This document shows, in pieces, positions 26,131 through 35,880 of a stretch of 64,000 nucleotides of DNA (positions are counted from its first letter, which is position 1; every line of letters starts with the position of its first letter). The stretch comes from Moritella sp. JT01 (GTDB lineage Bacteria; Pseudomonadota; Gammaproteobacteria; Enterobacterales; Moritellaceae). The notes beneath the pieces are model-generated. The model did no database searches. It was not told where the DNA came from and saw only the letters and a list, made by a program, of their open reading frames with translations. Location of the stretch: NCBI RefSeq assembly GCF_001574435.1, contig NZ_LOCN01000001.1, positions 233,801-297,800 on the forward strand, read 5' to 3'. Made by a program: the position numbers and the translations under genes.

Positions 26131-26835
26131 ATGGGACAAGTGGAAAATAGGGAGTTAAATGCTTCAATGGCTGCGATGGAAAGTAGTATTACTAATTTTG
26201 GTGTTAGATTTATTCCTGACTCAATGGTTAGAGCTGAATATAATATTCAAGCTAAAAAATTATCTAGAGAAATTATATCTGATGTTACTTCAGGAAAAAT
26301 AACTGCAGCTCAGGGAGCTGAAAGAGCTTCTTCAATGAGAAATCTCATCATGGATACGATGAGAGGAAAAACATCTGAAATAGCCAAAGCTTATGCAGTT
26401 AACCAGAAAACAAAAGGTAAATCACTTAGCTTTCTTGAACAGAAATATTCAAAAAAACTATTCAGCGTAGAGTTTGAAAAGCTTAATGGATCTCAGCAAA
26501 ATAAGATTTGGAAAGAGATTGTCTTTTCAGCAGGACGGCCTCAACTACAGGCTAATAAATTAGCTAAAATACTAGGTCGTGCTGGCAAGGGATTTATCGC
26601 ACTGACCATTACGATTTCGATCTATAATATTGCAACAGCTGATGATAAGTTAATAGCAACAGCGAAAGAAAGCGCTGTGCTTGGTGGTGGTTTACTTGGT
26701 TCCGTTGCGGGAGGTGCGGCTGCTGGTGTTATATGTGGTCCTGGTGCGCCGGTCTGCGTGGGTATTGGTATATTTGTAGGCGGAGTAATGTTTGCTATTG
26801 GTTCTGAAATTACATTTAACTCATTCTGGACCTAA
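26131..26835 (+). CDS. Putative membrane-acting toxin with C-terminal glycine-zipper hairpin
   Basis: 234 residues; no certain family. Residues 1-150 are soluble, polar and helical (many Lys, Glu, Gln) with no signal peptide. The C-terminus is strongly hydrophobic: a helix at about 154-170, then glycine-rich segments 184-202 and 208-226 joined by CGPGAPVC. Such GxxxG-rich hairpins occur in pore-forming effectors and bacteriocins of the type VI secretion or polymorphic toxin world. Arginine is mostly AGA here, unlike neighbouring housekeeping genes, a sign of transfer. A 60-residue two-helix membrane protein starts 2 bases later, the position expected for an immunity gene. Toxin activity is inference; an ordinary membrane-associated protein is the alternative. 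Confidence 0.55.
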   Translation: MGQVENRELNASMAAMESSITNFGVRFIPDSMVRAEYNIQAKKLSREIISDVTSGKITAAQGAERASSMRNLIMDTMRGKTSEIAKAYAVNQKTKGKSLSFLEQKYSKKLFSVEFEKLNGSQQNKIWKEIVFSAGRPQLQANKLAKILGRAGKGFIALTITISIYNIATADDKLIATAKESAVLGGGLLGSVAGGAAAGVICGPGAPVCVGIGIFVGGVMFAIGSEITFNSFWT

Positions 26836-26837
26836 AT

Positions 26838-27020
26838 ATGAATATTAGATCAATACTTGCTACGGCATTTATCTTTGGCGTTTTTGGCGTATTTTTATTT
26901 TGGTTATACTCAATTGGTAAAGTTAGTATTCTAGGGATCGTTGCTATTATCTCTGTGGGTGCCGTATTGATAACGTTGACGCATTATTTTTATAAAAAAA
27001 TATGGTCTGAATCAGAATGA
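26838..27020 (+). CDS. Small two-helix membrane protein, candidate immunity protein
   Basis: 60 residues with two membrane segments (about 5-25 and 31-52), a short central loop (SIGKVS) and a charged C-terminal tail (KKIWSESE). It starts 2 bases after the stop of the putative toxin gene and shares its terminator, so the pair is one transcript with probable translational coupling. A small polytopic inner-membrane protein is the usual immunity partner for pore-forming toxins. No family recognised; function is inferred only from position and shape. Confidence 0.55.
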   Translation: MNIRSILATAFIFGVFGVFLFWLYSIGKVSILGIVAIISVGAVLITLTHYFYKKIWSESE

Positions 27021-27048
27021 TACAGATATTAATCTGTAATCAAAATAC

Positions 27049-27079
27049 AATAAAGGCGCTAATATTAGCGCCTTTATTC
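27049..27079. terminator. Bidirectional terminator between the toxin pair and alaA
   Basis: AATAAAGGCGCTAAT (27049-27063) is mirrored by ATTAGCGCCTTTATT (27064-27078), a near-perfect 15-bp stem with A/T-rich ends on both sides. It can end transcription of the plus-strand pair and of minus-strand alaA. Confidence 0.85.
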
Positions 27080-27107
27080 GTTAGGTATTCTTGATAGTAA
27101 TCAGAAA

Positions 27108-28325
27108 CTAATCCTGACGGTAAGTCTTTAAGAAGTTAGCCAGCTTGTTGATCGCAACCGTTAACTCTTCAACTCGCGGTAAAAATACTACGCGGAAGTG
27201 ATCAGGGCGAGCCCAGTTAAAACCAGTGCCTTGTACAATCAATAGCTTTTCTTGCTGTAACAGATCTAATGCAAATTTCTGATCGTCTTTGATATTGTAC
27301 ATTTCTATATCAATTTTAGGGAACAGATACATTGCACCTTTTGGTTTTACACACGTGATACCCGGGATATCATTTAACATCTTCCAGGCTAAATCACGTT
27401 GTTCCAGTAAACGACCGCCCGGTAGAATCAATTCATTAATACTTTGATAACCACCCAGCGCTGTTTGTATTGCATGTTGCATCGGTACGTTCGAACACAG
27501 ACGCATCGAGGCGAGCATTTCTAATCCGGCAATATAGTCTTTAGCAAGATGGGTCGCGCCACTTAACACTAACCAACCAGAACGGAAACCGGCAATACGA
27601 TACGCTTTCGATAAACCATTGAAGGTAACAATCAGAATATCTTGTGCCAGCGTACACATAGGCACGTGCTCAACACCGTCATATAAGATCTTGTCATAGA
27701 TTTCATCAGAAAAAATGATTAACTGGTGTTGGCGAGCAACTTCAATCACTTCGAGCAAGAATTCTTTGCTGTATACAGCACCCGTTGGGTTGTTCGGATT
27801 GATTAACACAATACCTTTGGTATTTGGTGTGATCTTGGCTTTAATGTCATCCAGATCAGGATACCAATCAGATTCTTCATCACAAATGTAGTGCGTTGCT
27901 TTACCTCCCGAAAGGGTAATTGCCGCTGTCCACAATGGATAGTCTGGAGACGGTACTAATACTTCATCACCGTTGTTTAGTAATGCCTGCATTGACATCA
28001 TGATTAATTCTGAAACGCCATTACCCAGAAAAATGTTGTCAATAGACACATTCAGTAGACCTTTCTGTTGATAATGTTGCATCACTGCTTTACGCGCAGA
28101 GTATAGCCCTTTTGAGTCACAATAACCTTGGCTCGATGGCAGGTTATGAATAACGTCTTTTACGATTTCCTCTGGGGCTTCAAAACCAAATGGGGCGGGA
28201 TTCCCGATGTTTAATTTGATTACTCGATGACCTTCTTCTTCTAAGCGATTCGCTTCTTTTAATACTGGTCCACGTATGTCGTAACACACGTTATCTAACT
28301 TATGAGATTTTTCTATTGAGTACAT
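27108..28325 (-). CDS. alaA: Glutamate-pyruvate aminotransferase AlaA
   Basis: 405 residues from the ATG at 28325 (preceded by GGAG), the same length as E. coli AlaA and aligned with its start (xxIEKSxKLxNVCYDIRGP); an upstream in-frame ATG at 28394 would add 23 unrelated residues. A fold-type I PLP enzyme making alanine from pyruvate and glutamate. Motifs: LNIGNPAPFGF, PNNPTGAVYS, SDEIYDKILYD and the PLP-lysine segment TFNGLSKAYRIAGFRSGW. In E. coli yfbR follows alaA directly; here the zinc and toxin genes lie between them. Confidence 0.94.
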   Translation of the reverse strand: MYSIEKSHKLDNVCYDIRGPVLKEANRLEEEGHRVIKLNIGNPAPFGFEAPEEIVKDVIHNLPSSQGYCDSKGLYSARKAVMQHYQQKGLLNVSIDNIFLGNGVSELIMMSMQALLNNGDEVLVPSPDYPLWTAAITLSGGKATHYICDEESDWYPDLDDIKAKITPNTKGIVLINPNNPTGAVYSKEFLLEVIEVARQHQLIIFSDEIYDKILYDGVEHVPMCTLAQDILIVTFNGLSKAYRIAGFRSGWLVLSGATHLAKDYIAGLEMLASMRLCSNVPMQHAIQTALGGYQSINELILPGGRLLEQRDLAWKMLNDIPGITCVKPKGAMYLFPKIDIEMYNIKDDQKFALDLLQQEKLLIVQGTGFNWARPDHFRVVFLPRVEELTVAINKLANFLKTYRQD

Positions 28326-28563
28326 CCCGGCTCCAACGCTGTAAATATGTAAATTGTTTTTATTTCTGTAATAAAAGTAACGTATATAAGGCATTGTTGG
28401 AAGTGATATTTGGCGTTAAGGTCGATTTATTGTTGCGCGATTGTTAATTGACAAGGTTCTGGTGTAATATTGTCAGTAATGGTTACCAGATTACGGTGAT
28501 TTTGTGAGAATATTGTTGTAATACAGCAGTTAAATTCAATGTCAATAGAAGCAAGGAAGGCGC

Positions 28564-29016
28564 ATGAGTCAGCAGTTAAACCCAGCAAAAATGAGTGGAT
28601 TAGAGATACTACAAGCAATGGTTGAAGGGATTTTTCCACATCCTTCGATTTGCCAAACAATGCCAATGCAATTTGTTGATTTAAGCGAAGGGCATATTCA
28701 CTTTAGTGTGCAAGCCGACGACCGTCACTTAAATCCGATGGGTGGTGTGCATGGTGGTTTTGCGGCAACAGTACTTGATTCTGTCACTGGCTGCGCGGTA
28801 CATTCCACATTAGCCGCGGGCGAAAGTTACGGCACCGTCGATTTGAATGTAAAAATGGTGCGTCCAATTCCAAAAAATACCGTATTGCAGGCCAAAGGTA
28901 AGGTATTAAACGTATCAAAAACCGTCGCAATCTCGGAAGGGGATATTCGTGATGCCGATGGTAAGCTTTATGCGCACTGCACCGCTACGTGTGTCATTAC
29001 TCGCCCAGCTAAATAG
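28564..29016 (+). CDS. PaaI-family hotdog thioesterase
   Basis: 150 residues. The hotdog-fold signature LNPMGGVHGGFAATVLDSVTGCAVHS includes the catalytic Asp in the central helix; later GTVDLNVKMVRPIP and HCTATCVI complete the fold. Such enzymes cleave acyl-CoA thioesters, often aromatic or phenylacetyl types, in the cytoplasm. A ribosome-binding site (GCAAGGAAGG) precedes the start. It is the first of four genes running on the plus strand to pabC, with gaps of 16 to 57 bases. The exact substrate is not known. Confidence 0.86.
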   Translation: MSQQLNPAKMSGLEILQAMVEGIFPHPSICQTMPMQFVDLSEGHIHFSVQADDRHLNPMGGVHGGFAATVLDSVTGCAVHSTLAAGESYGTVDLNVKMVRPIPKNTVLQAKGKVLNVSKTVAISEGDIRDADGKLYAHCTATCVITRPAK

Positions 29017-29054
29017 GTTTTCTTTATGATAAACACTACATCTGAGATTAGTTT

Positions 29055-29858
29055 ATGCCAAATAGCTATTCTGAAATAGCACCGCATACATTTCAGTTCA
29101 ATCCATCGGCCAGTGAAAATGCGGGGAAGATGGTGATGGGGCATCGTGGTGCGTCATCTATAGCCCCAGAAAATACCTTGGCCGCTTTCCAACTAGCAGA
29201 GGACAATAATGTGCCTTGGATTGAAGTCGATGCCGATATGCTTGCTGATGGTACTGTGGTTATTTGTCATGACAGAACCCTCGACCGTTGTAGTGATCAC
29301 AGGGGGTTACTACACGATAAAACTGTCACCGACCTCGATGATATTGACGCGGGTGCTTGGTTCGGACTGGATTTTGTTGGCGAACGCATTCCGACGCTGG
29401 TGGATCTTATCTTATTCACCAATGAAACCGGCATGAATCTGAATTTAGAATTGATGTCAGGAGCGGACAAAGCCACGACAGACCGATTGATAGACGGTGT
29501 TATTCGCGACATTAACCATCATTGGCAAGGTGGTCAGCAGTTACTTATCTCTAGCTTTAATCATCTATTATTATCTGAGGTCAAACGCCGAGCACCGGAA
29601 ATAAGTTTAGCGTGCTTGTTCGAAGCGCCATTACCGGATGATTGGCTAACCTCGATGCAATATGTCGGTGCCGAATTTATTCATCCTAAGGATAGTGGTT
29701 TGACTGAACTGCAGGTTAACGCCATGACTGACGCTGGTTATAGCGTGAATGTATGGACGGTTAATTGTTTGGCGCGTGCGAACCAGCTCTATAATTGGGG
29801 CGTAACGGGGATTTGCACTGACATTCCTCAACAGTTTCCGCCTTGTTACCGGAATTAA
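29055..29858 (+). CDS. Glycerophosphodiester phosphodiesterase (cytosolic, UgpQ-like)
   Basis: 267 residues of TIM-barrel GDPD type with no signal peptide. Catalytic and metal residues are visible: His30-Arg31 in GHRGASSIAPENT, Glu57 and Asp59 in WIEVDADML, His72 in VICHDRTLDR, and Glu near LNLELMSG. The C-terminal VNVWTVNCLARANQLYNWGVTGICTDIP is the family ending. It hydrolyses glycerophosphodiesters to glycerol 3-phosphate and an alcohol, probably in phospholipid turnover. Confidence 0.9.
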   Translation: MPNSYSEIAPHTFQFNPSASENAGKMVMGHRGASSIAPENTLAAFQLAEDNNVPWIEVDADMLADGTVVICHDRTLDRCSDHRGLLHDKTVTDLDDIDAGAWFGLDFVGERIPTLVDLILFTNETGMNLNLELMSGADKATTDRLIDGVIRDINHHWQGGQQLLISSFNHLLLSEVKRRAPEISLACLFEAPLPDDWLTSMQYVGAEFIHPKDSGLTELQVNAMTDAGYSVNVWTVNCLARANQLYNWGVTGICTDIPQQFPPCYRN

Positions 29859-29915
29859 TAGCGAGATAACTTAAAGTATATTGGTGAAAATATCGTACGG
29901 AAAGGACAGCAGTGC

Positions 29916-30629
29916 ATGACGGATAACAATATCAATGCAGTCAGTGAACGTTTAGCCCTGCGTTGGCAATTATTACTGCAAGATAACTTTGCGCATTTGA
30001 CGATGGCACAAATACAGCAAGCTTGGTCGCGTTTGTTATCCCATTACCAAGAAGTGCATCGGTATTATCATGACCTCTCGCATATTGAAGCCTGCTTTAC
30101 TTGGTTTGATCTCGTTAAGGAACAGCTTGACGATCCATTAGCGGTTGCATTCGCCATTTGGTTCCACGATGTTATCTATGACGTGAGACGTGCTGACAAT
30201 GAAGTCAAGAGTGCGCAGTATGCGGTGACTGCACTCACCAACTTTGCGGTATCGACACAGTTAGTACTGCAAGTGTATGAGCTAGTATTGTTAACTCAGC
30301 ACCCCAGTAAACCAAGTCGTATAATCAAAAGGCAATCGGGAAAGTTTTTATCGAAGACAACCAATACTGTGCGAGCAAGCCTTAATGATCAGGCGTTATT
30401 TTTAGACATAGATTTAACTATATTAGGTCAGAATAACGGTATTTATGAAAATTATGAAAACGCCATTCGCAGCGAATACCAACATGTGCCACTGTGGTTG
30501 TACAAACGTGCTCGGAAACGTTTGTTAAAACGGTTTTTACGCCAGCCAATTATTTATTACTCTCGTTATTTTAAAGAAAAATTTGAACAGCAAGCCAGAG
30601 TGAACATACAATCAGTACTCTGCTCCTAA
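29916..30629 (+). CDS. Predicted HD-superfamily metal-dependent phosphohydrolase
   Basis: 237 residues resembling the COG4339 group. Metal ligands fit HD chemistry: YYHDLSHIEACF (His52, His56), IWFHDVIYDVRRADNEVKSA (His84-Asp85, then an N-E-x-x-S pair typical of this group) and a late LFLDIDLTILG. Function is unknown; eukaryotic-sounding database names attached to this family (NMDA receptor-related) are annotation artefacts. It lies 16 bases before pabC and is probably co-transcribed with it. Confidence 0.78.
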   Translation: MTDNNINAVSERLALRWQLLLQDNFAHLTMAQIQQAWSRLLSHYQEVHRYYHDLSHIEACFTWFDLVKEQLDDPLAVAFAIWFHDVIYDVRRADNEVKSAQYAVTALTNFAVSTQLVLQVYELVLLTQHPSKPSRIIKRQSGKFLSKTTNTVRASLNDQALFLDIDLTILGQNNGIYENYENAIRSEYQHVPLWLYKRARKRLLKRFLRQPIIYYSRYFKEKFEQQARVNIQSVLCS

Positions 30630-30644
30630 TGGAATACATAAATC

Positions 30645-31496
30645 ATGATTATTAATGGCTCCCCTAGTCAAGATGTTGCAATTGCCGACCGTGGTTTCAA
30701 TTTTGGTGATGGGCACTTCACCACCATCAAGATGGCAGCAGGGCAAGCCTTATTACTTAATTTACACCTAGCGCGCTTACAGCAAGCATGTACGGTGCTC
30801 GCAATCGAGTTTACCCAATGGGATGAACTGGTCGCGGCAATCACTCAGCAAGCACAGGTATTACAAGACGGAGTATTAAAAGTCACCATTACCCGAGGCG
30901 AGGGTGGCCGTGGTTATGGCCCGCTAGGTTGCAGTCGCGCAAATTGGTTTTTACAACATCGTTCGATTCCTGCGCAATACAGTGAATGGGCGAGTGTGGG
31001 TATTGAATTAATGCTTTGCCAATATCAACAAACCGTGAACCCAGTATTAGCCGGATTGAAGACGTTAAACAGACTTGATCAGGTGATGATTAAGCAAGAA
31101 CTCGATGCCAATAACATGGCTGATGGACTGGTTTGCTCGACAGACGGTTATGTTATCGAGACATCTGTAGCCAATGTGTTTTGGGTTATTGGGGATAAAG
31201 TCTATACACCGAGTACTAAACGCAGTGGTATTGAAGGGGTGATGAAAACGCACATTTTAAACTTGTTGAATAAACTGGGATTGAAGATAGAAACCGGAGA
31301 TTACACTATTACTGATGTGCTGGGTGCAGATGAAATTTTTATTACCAACTCAGTGATGGAAGTGGTGCCTGTTAACCGTATTTTAAAGCAGGGAGCTCAA
31401 GACAATATTCATGTTGTTCGTTATGATCTGGCAGTGAATGATTCATCGGTATGGCGATTATTACAACAAGAATTGCAACAAACTCTGCACGCTTAG
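30645..31496 (+). CDS. pabC: Aminodeoxychorismate lyase
   Basis: 283 residues of PLP fold-type IV. It converts 4-amino-4-deoxychorismate to p-aminobenzoate and pyruvate for folate synthesis. Typical elements: start xxINGxPSQDVAIADRGFNFGDG, a TRGEGGRGY segment, GLKTLNRLDQVMIKQEL with the likely PLP Lys139, and IETSVANVFWV. In many gammaproteobacteria pabC sits in the fabF-pabC-mltG-tmk cluster; here it follows an HD hydrolase gene instead. Other fold IV enzymes (D-amino acid transaminase, IlvE) are less likely given the GLKTLNRLDQ segment. Confidence 0.88.
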   Translation: MIINGSPSQDVAIADRGFNFGDGHFTTIKMAAGQALLLNLHLARLQQACTVLAIEFTQWDELVAAITQQAQVLQDGVLKVTITRGEGGRGYGPLGCSRANWFLQHRSIPAQYSEWASVGIELMLCQYQQTVNPVLAGLKTLNRLDQVMIKQELDANNMADGLVCSTDGYVIETSVANVFWVIGDKVYTPSTKRSGIEGVMKTHILNLLNKLGLKIETGDYTITDVLGADEIFITNSVMEVVPVNRILKQGAQDNIHVVRYDLAVNDSSVWRLLQQELQQTLHA

Positions 31497-31515
31497 TCTA
31501 TTTGATTAATAAGGA

Positions 31516-31545
31516 TGAATAACGCTAGCTGACTCGCGTTATTCA
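31516..31545. terminator. Hairpin between convergent pabC and ppsR
   Basis: TGAATAACGC (31516-31525) pairs with GCGTTATTCA (31536-31545), a perfect 10-bp stem with a 10-base loop. The T tract is weak, but the position 20 bases past pabC and facing ppsR fits a shared terminator. Confidence 0.65.
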
Positions 31546-31568
31546 TTATTACTAACATAAATGGGGTG

Positions 31569-32378
31569 TTAATAAATACGACGTTTAAGCCCTTTCTTAT
31601 CCAAGATCTTGGTGGCGATCTCTTCAACCGAAAATGACGTACTGTTAATGTACGGAATTTTTTCGCTACGGTATAAATATTCCACTTCCGAAATTTCTAA
31701 TTTGCATTGACGTAGTGACGCATAAGTACTGTTAGCAATACGTTCACTACGAATATCTTGCAGACGTTTCACATCGATGGTTAAGCCAAATACTTTATGT
31801 TTATTGCGTTTTAATGCTGGTGGCAGTGTCAAATGATCCATATCATCGGCAATAAATGGGTAGTTGGCAGTCTTGATACCAAACTGTAATGCCAGATATA
31901 AACTGGTTGGTGTTTTGCCACTACGGGATACACCGACTAAGATTAAGTCGGCATCATCGTAATCTTTACAGGTAATGCCATCATCGTTGGCGAGGGCATA
32001 ATTGACCGCTTCAATACGGGCATCATAAGTGTCATTTTTAAGGCTGTGCGTACGGTGTGATTTTGGCTCTGCTTTGATATTTAATTGTTCAGAAAGCGGC
32101 GCAACAAATGTACTCAGAAAGTCGTGAGAATGGCCTTTATTTGATTCGATGATTGTCCTTATTTCAGATGAAACTATCGAATGAAACACTAGTGGCTTCT
32201 GTCCTGTTTTAGCAACATGTTCATTAATTTTTTGAGTAACAAATTTTGCTTTTTCTTCGGTTTCAATAAAGGGATAAGTATGCTGATCAAATTCGATCGG
32301 AAATTGGCTTAGAAGCGCGTGACCAAAGACTTCGGCGGTGATCGCTGTGCCATCAGAGACATAAAAAACAGTTTGCAT
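31569..32378 (-). CDS. ppsR: PEP synthase regulatory protein (bifunctional kinase/pyrophosphorylase)
   Basis: About 269 residues from the ATG at 32378; an ATG at 32396 would add six. DUF299 family: [23 protein letters not shown] at the start, the P-loop [15 protein letters not shown] in the middle, and [14 protein letters not shown] near the end. It switches PEP synthase off by ADP-dependent phosphorylation of a threonine and on again by Pi-dependent dephosphorylation. It is divergent from ppsA, its target, across about 190 bases, the standard layout in gammaproteobacteria. Confidence 0.95.
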   Translation of the reverse strand: MQTVFYVSDGTAITAEVFGHALLSQFPIEFDQHTYPFIETEEKAKFVTQKINEHVAKTGQKPLVFHSIVSSEIRTIIESNKGHSHDFLSTFVAPLSEQLNIKAEPKSHRTHSLKNDTYDARIEAVNYALANDDGITCKDYDDADLILVGVSRSGKTPTSLYLALQFGIKTANYPFIADDMDHLTLPPALKRNKHKVFGLTIDVKRLQDIRSERIANSTYASLRQCKLEISEVEYLYRSEKIPYINSTSFSVEEIATKILDKKGLKRRIY

Positions 32379-32568
32379 TAACTCTATCCTTTTCATAAAC
32401 AGATGAAATTTTCTAAGTTAGTATCTTACATTGAAATTAATAGCTGTGTATGATTAAAAACACTAAGGAAAGCAAGATGATTATTTTGCATTAATAATAT
32501 GTGAGCAATATCGAATATAGCCCACAATTAAAATCATTTTTGAGATAGATTAAATCTGGAGAACTGCC

Positions 32569-34944
32569 GTGATAGAGTACGTAATTGGGTACGAAAAACT
32601 TGGAATGAACGACGTAGAACGAGTTGGCGGCAAAAACGCATCTCTAGGTGAGATGATCAGTAACTTAGCTGGCGCAGGCGTGCAAGTTCCTGGTGGTTAC
32701 GCGACTACCGCTGATGCGTTTAATCAGTTTTTAGAGCAAAGTGGTGTAAACGATAAAATTTATGCACTACTTGACGATCTCAATGTTGATGACATCGCAG
32801 CGCTAACTAAAGCGGGTGCCACTATTCGTCAGTGGATCATTGACACACCTTTCCAACCTGAATTAGAAACCGCGATTGCTGAAAGCTATGAAGTACTCGC
32901 TGGTGAAGCTGGCGAGCAAGCATCATTTGCAGTACGCTCTTCGGCAACAGCTGAAGATATGCCTGATGCATCATTTGCTGGTCAGCAAGAAACATTCTTA
33001 AACGTACGTGGTTATGACAACATCATTGTTGCAATTAAACACGTATTCGCATCACTCTTTAACGATCGTGCTATCTCTTACCGCGTGCATTCTGGTTATG
33101 ACCACCGTGGCGTGGCATTATCTGCGGGTATTCAACGCATGGTGCGTAGTGATGAAGCATCATCTGGTGTGATGTTCTCTATTGATACTGAGTCTGGTTT
33201 TGAAGATGTCGTATTTATTACTTCTTCATACGGTCTTGGTGAAATGGTTGTACAGGGGGCTGTTAACCCTGATGAATTTTATGTTCATAAACCAACACTT
33301 GCTAAAGGCAACCCTGCGGTTGTACGCCGTAACATCGGTAGCAAACTGATCCAAATGATCTACTCTGCCGACGAAGGGCATGGCAAACAAGTTCAAATTG
33401 TGGATGTTGAAGCAAGCAAGTCACGTCAATTCTCTATTACTGATGAAGAAGTAATGGAACTGGCGAAACAAGCTGTGATCATCGAAAAACATTACGGACA
33501 TGCGATGGATATCGAATGGGCTAAAGATGCGATTGATGGCAAAATTTATATCGTTCAAGCACGTCCAGAAACGGTACGTAGCCGTGAAGATAAGCAAATT
33601 ATGGTACGTTTCCACTTAGACGCTAAATCAGCTGTGGTTACTGAAGGCCGTGCGATTGGCGGTAAGATTGGTGCCGGTCCTGCTAAAGTCATTTCATCAA
33701 TTGCGCAAATGGATGAAGTGAAAGAAGGCGACGTATTAGTAACAGACATGACAGACCCAGATTGGGAACCTATCATGAAACGTGCTTCTGCAATCGTAAC
33801 AAACCGTGGTGGACGTACTTGTCACGCTGCAATTATTGCACGTGAAATGGGTATCCCTGCTGTTGTTGGTTGTGGTAACGCGACAGACCTAATCGTCAAT
33901 GGTCAAGAGCTAACAGTATCTTGTGCTGAAGGCGACACTGGCTTTATCTACGAAGGTATCTTACCTTTCCGTGAAACGGCTTCAGAAATTGCTAACTTAC
34001 CGGACATTCCAGTAAAAGTAATGATGAATGTGGGTAATCCTGATCGTGCATTTGACTTCGCTGCATTACCAAACGAAGGTGTTGGTCTAGCACGTCTTGA
34101 GTTCATCATTAATCGCATGATCGGTATTCACCCGAAAGCGCTGCTTAACTTTGATAAGCAATCGCCAGAGCTGCAAGCTGAAATCAATGAAATGATCGCA
34201 GGTTATGCATCACCAGTTGAATTCTACATTGCTAAGCTACAAGAAGGTATTTCAACACTGGCTGCAGCTTTCTATCCGAAAAAAGTAATTGTGCGTATGT
34301 CTGACTTTAAGTCAAATGAATACGCTAACTTGGTCGGTGGTGAAAATTACGAGCCTGAAGAAGAAAATCCAATGCTAGGTTTCCGTGGTGCATCACGTTA
34401 TATCTCTGAAGACTTCCGCGATTGTTTCGCGCTAGAAACAGACGCGATTAAACGCGTACGTAACGACATGGGTCTAACCAACGTTGAAATCATGATCCCA
34501 TTCGTGCGTACATTAAGCGAAGCGGCATCAGTTATCGATTTACTGGCAGAGCACGGCCTGAAACGTGGTGAGAACGGTTTACGCGTTATCATGATGTGCG
34601 AGCTGCCTTCAAATGCATTACTGGCTGATAAGTTTCTACAATACTTCGATGGTTTCTCGATTGGTTCAAATGATTTAACCCAGCTAACACTGGGTCTGGA
34701 TCGTGATTCAGGCATTATCTCTCATTTGTTTGATGAACGTAATGAAGCGGTGAAAGTTCTGCTATCAATGGCAATTAAAGCGGCTAAGAAAGCGGGTAAA
34801 TACGTTGGTATTTGTGGTCAAGGTCCATCGGATCATGACGACTTCGCTGCTTGGTTAGTTGAACAAGGAATTGACAGCGTATCGTTAAACCCTGATACAG
34901 TATTAAGTACTTGGTTATACCTAGCGGATAAACACGCTAAATAA
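32569..34944 (+). CDS. ppsA: Phosphoenolpyruvate synthase
   Basis: 791 residues, GTG start with TCTGGAGAA 6-13 bases upstream. It makes PEP from pyruvate and ATP, allowing growth on three-carbon compounds. Domain order: N-terminal ATP-grasp domain ([32 protein letters not shown]), central swivelling phosphohistidine domain ([23 protein letters not shown] with the catalytic His) and C-terminal PEP/pyruvate barrel ([46 protein letters not shown] with the catalytic Cys). Overall it is very close to E. coli PpsA. It is regulated post-translationally by divergent PpsR and followed by a strong terminator. Confidence 0.98.
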   Translation: MIEYVIGYEKLGMNDVERVGGKNASLGEMISNLAGAGVQVPGGYATTADAFNQFLEQSGVNDKIYALLDDLNVDDIAALTKAGATIRQWIIDTPFQPELETAIAESYEVLAGEAGEQASFAVRSSATAEDMPDASFAGQQETFLNVRGYDNIIVAIKHVFASLFNDRAISYRVHSGYDHRGVALSAGIQRMVRSDEASSGVMFSIDTESGFEDVVFITSSYGLGEMVVQGAVNPDEFYVHKPTLAKGNPAVVRRNIGSKLIQMIYSADEGHGKQVQIVDVEASKSRQFSITDEEVMELAKQAVIIEKHYGHAMDIEWAKDAIDGKIYIVQARPETVRSREDKQIMVRFHLDAKSAVVTEGRAIGGKIGAGPAKVISSIAQMDEVKEGDVLVTDMTDPDWEPIMKRASAIVTNRGGRTCHAAIIAREMGIPAVVGCGNATDLIVNGQELTVSCAEGDTGFIYEGILPFRETASEIANLPDIPVKVMMNVGNPDRAFDFAALPNEGVGLARLEFIINRMIGIHPKALLNFDKQSPELQAEINEMIAGYASPVEFYIAKLQEGISTLAAAFYPKKVIVRMSDFKSNEYANLVGGENYEPEEENPMLGFRGASRYISEDFRDCFALETDAIKRVRNDMGLTNVEIMIPFVRTLSEAASVIDLLAEHGLKRGENGLRVIMMCELPSNALLADKFLQYFDGFSIGSNDLTQLTLGLDRDSGIISHLFDERNEAVKVLLSMAIKAAKKAGKYVGICGQGPSDHDDFAAWLVEQGIDSVSLNPDTVLSTWLYLADKHAK

Positions 34945-34981
34945 ATTAAGCGCGTTTAAACCTGTTTAGTTTAATATAGAG

Positions 34982-35026
34982 AAAGCCCCAAATCAGTGTT
35001 CATTAGCACTGGTTTGGGGCTTTTTC
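34982..35026. terminator. Terminator after ppsA
   Basis: AAAGCCCCAAATCAGTG (34982-34998) pairs with CACTGGTTTGGGGCTTT (one G-T pair) around a 9-base loop, ending in TTTTT. The 5' A-run means it can also end the convergent minus-strand gene at 35032. Confidence 0.92.
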
Positions 35027-35031
35027 ATTGG

Positions 35032-35880
35032 TTATGCCGCGTACTTATTTATGCTTGTCGATGTGTGCAGTTGATATTCGACATTGTTAAGTTGATTGTC
35101 AAAATTGGCTAAAATCATATCGATGGACTCTGTCGCTATATTAAAAAACCGATCCGCTTTTATTGTTGGTCGACTAATCATAATTTCACTCTCAATCACT
35201 TTGATCAAATGAGATATTTTTAATAAGTAGTCTGGATTGTGTTGAATATTAATACTTTGTTCTAACGACTGGCAAAGATAGTTAAGTCGAATTTGCTCTG
35301 CGCGTGTACAGACTTTGGCTGCCGCAATCCCTGTGCCTAACGCACGTATCTGTGCAATGCTTTCTGCGGTAAATAGTAACTCTTGCCATAAGAATTGGAT
35401 TGACTCGCTGTTATCATTATTGAGTTGATGTAGCTTATTATCAAACGCAACATCGTTGATAAGGTAGAGTAAATTTAATACTAACTTATTGTGTTGTTCG
35501 AGATTATTCCGAGTATTTAAGTTGAAGTAATCGATGGCTAAACGTTGCCAATGGTCAGCCATGGCTTGCCAGCGTTCGTTTTCTAATAAATCAGGATACA
35601 TATCGATGATTTCTATATTTAATTGATTTATCTGTTCTGTTACCGTTTCTAAACGCGGCTTTAGATCTATTTCGCCGTGTAAAATCCCATTCGATAGCCC
35701 ACGATGTTGCTGCATACGTGTTAATAACTTACGTATGATATTGAGCTTAATTAAACCATCGAGTTGTAACTGCCGGCGTTTATGTTGCTGCTGCTGCATC
35801 TGCAGTAAGAGGAAACATAAGCCAATCAAGGTGCAAAGAATGAGTGCTCCAGTGAGCAGGACGGTTGATAGTGAGTTCAT
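35032..35880 (-). CDS. Membrane-anchored helical protein, possibly NIT-like sensor domain
   Basis: 282 residues; family not certain. One N-terminal membrane helix (VLLTGALILCTLIGLCFLLL) is followed by a Gln/Arg-rich stretch and a long all-helical region. LLTRMQQHRGLSNGIL resembles the start of nitrate/nitrite-sensing (NIT) domains, where a QxERGLS-type motif is common, but there is no attached HAMP, kinase or cyclase domain. It is monocistronic on the minus strand and lies 6 bases from the ppsA terminator. Function is unknown. Confidence 0.6.
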   Translation of the reverse strand: MNSLSTVLLTGALILCTLIGLCFLLLQMQQQQHKRRQLQLDGLIKLNIIRKLLTRMQQHRGLSNGILHGEIDLKPRLETVTEQINQLNIEIIDMYPDLLENERWQAMADHWQRLAIDYFNLNTRNNLEQHNKLVLNLLYLINDVAFDNKLHQLNNDNSESIQFLWQELLFTAESIAQIRALGTGIAAAKVCTRAEQIRLNYLCQSLEQSINIQHNPDYLLKISHLIKVIESEIMISRPTIKADRFFNIATESIDMILANFDNQLNNVEYQLHTSTSINKYAA

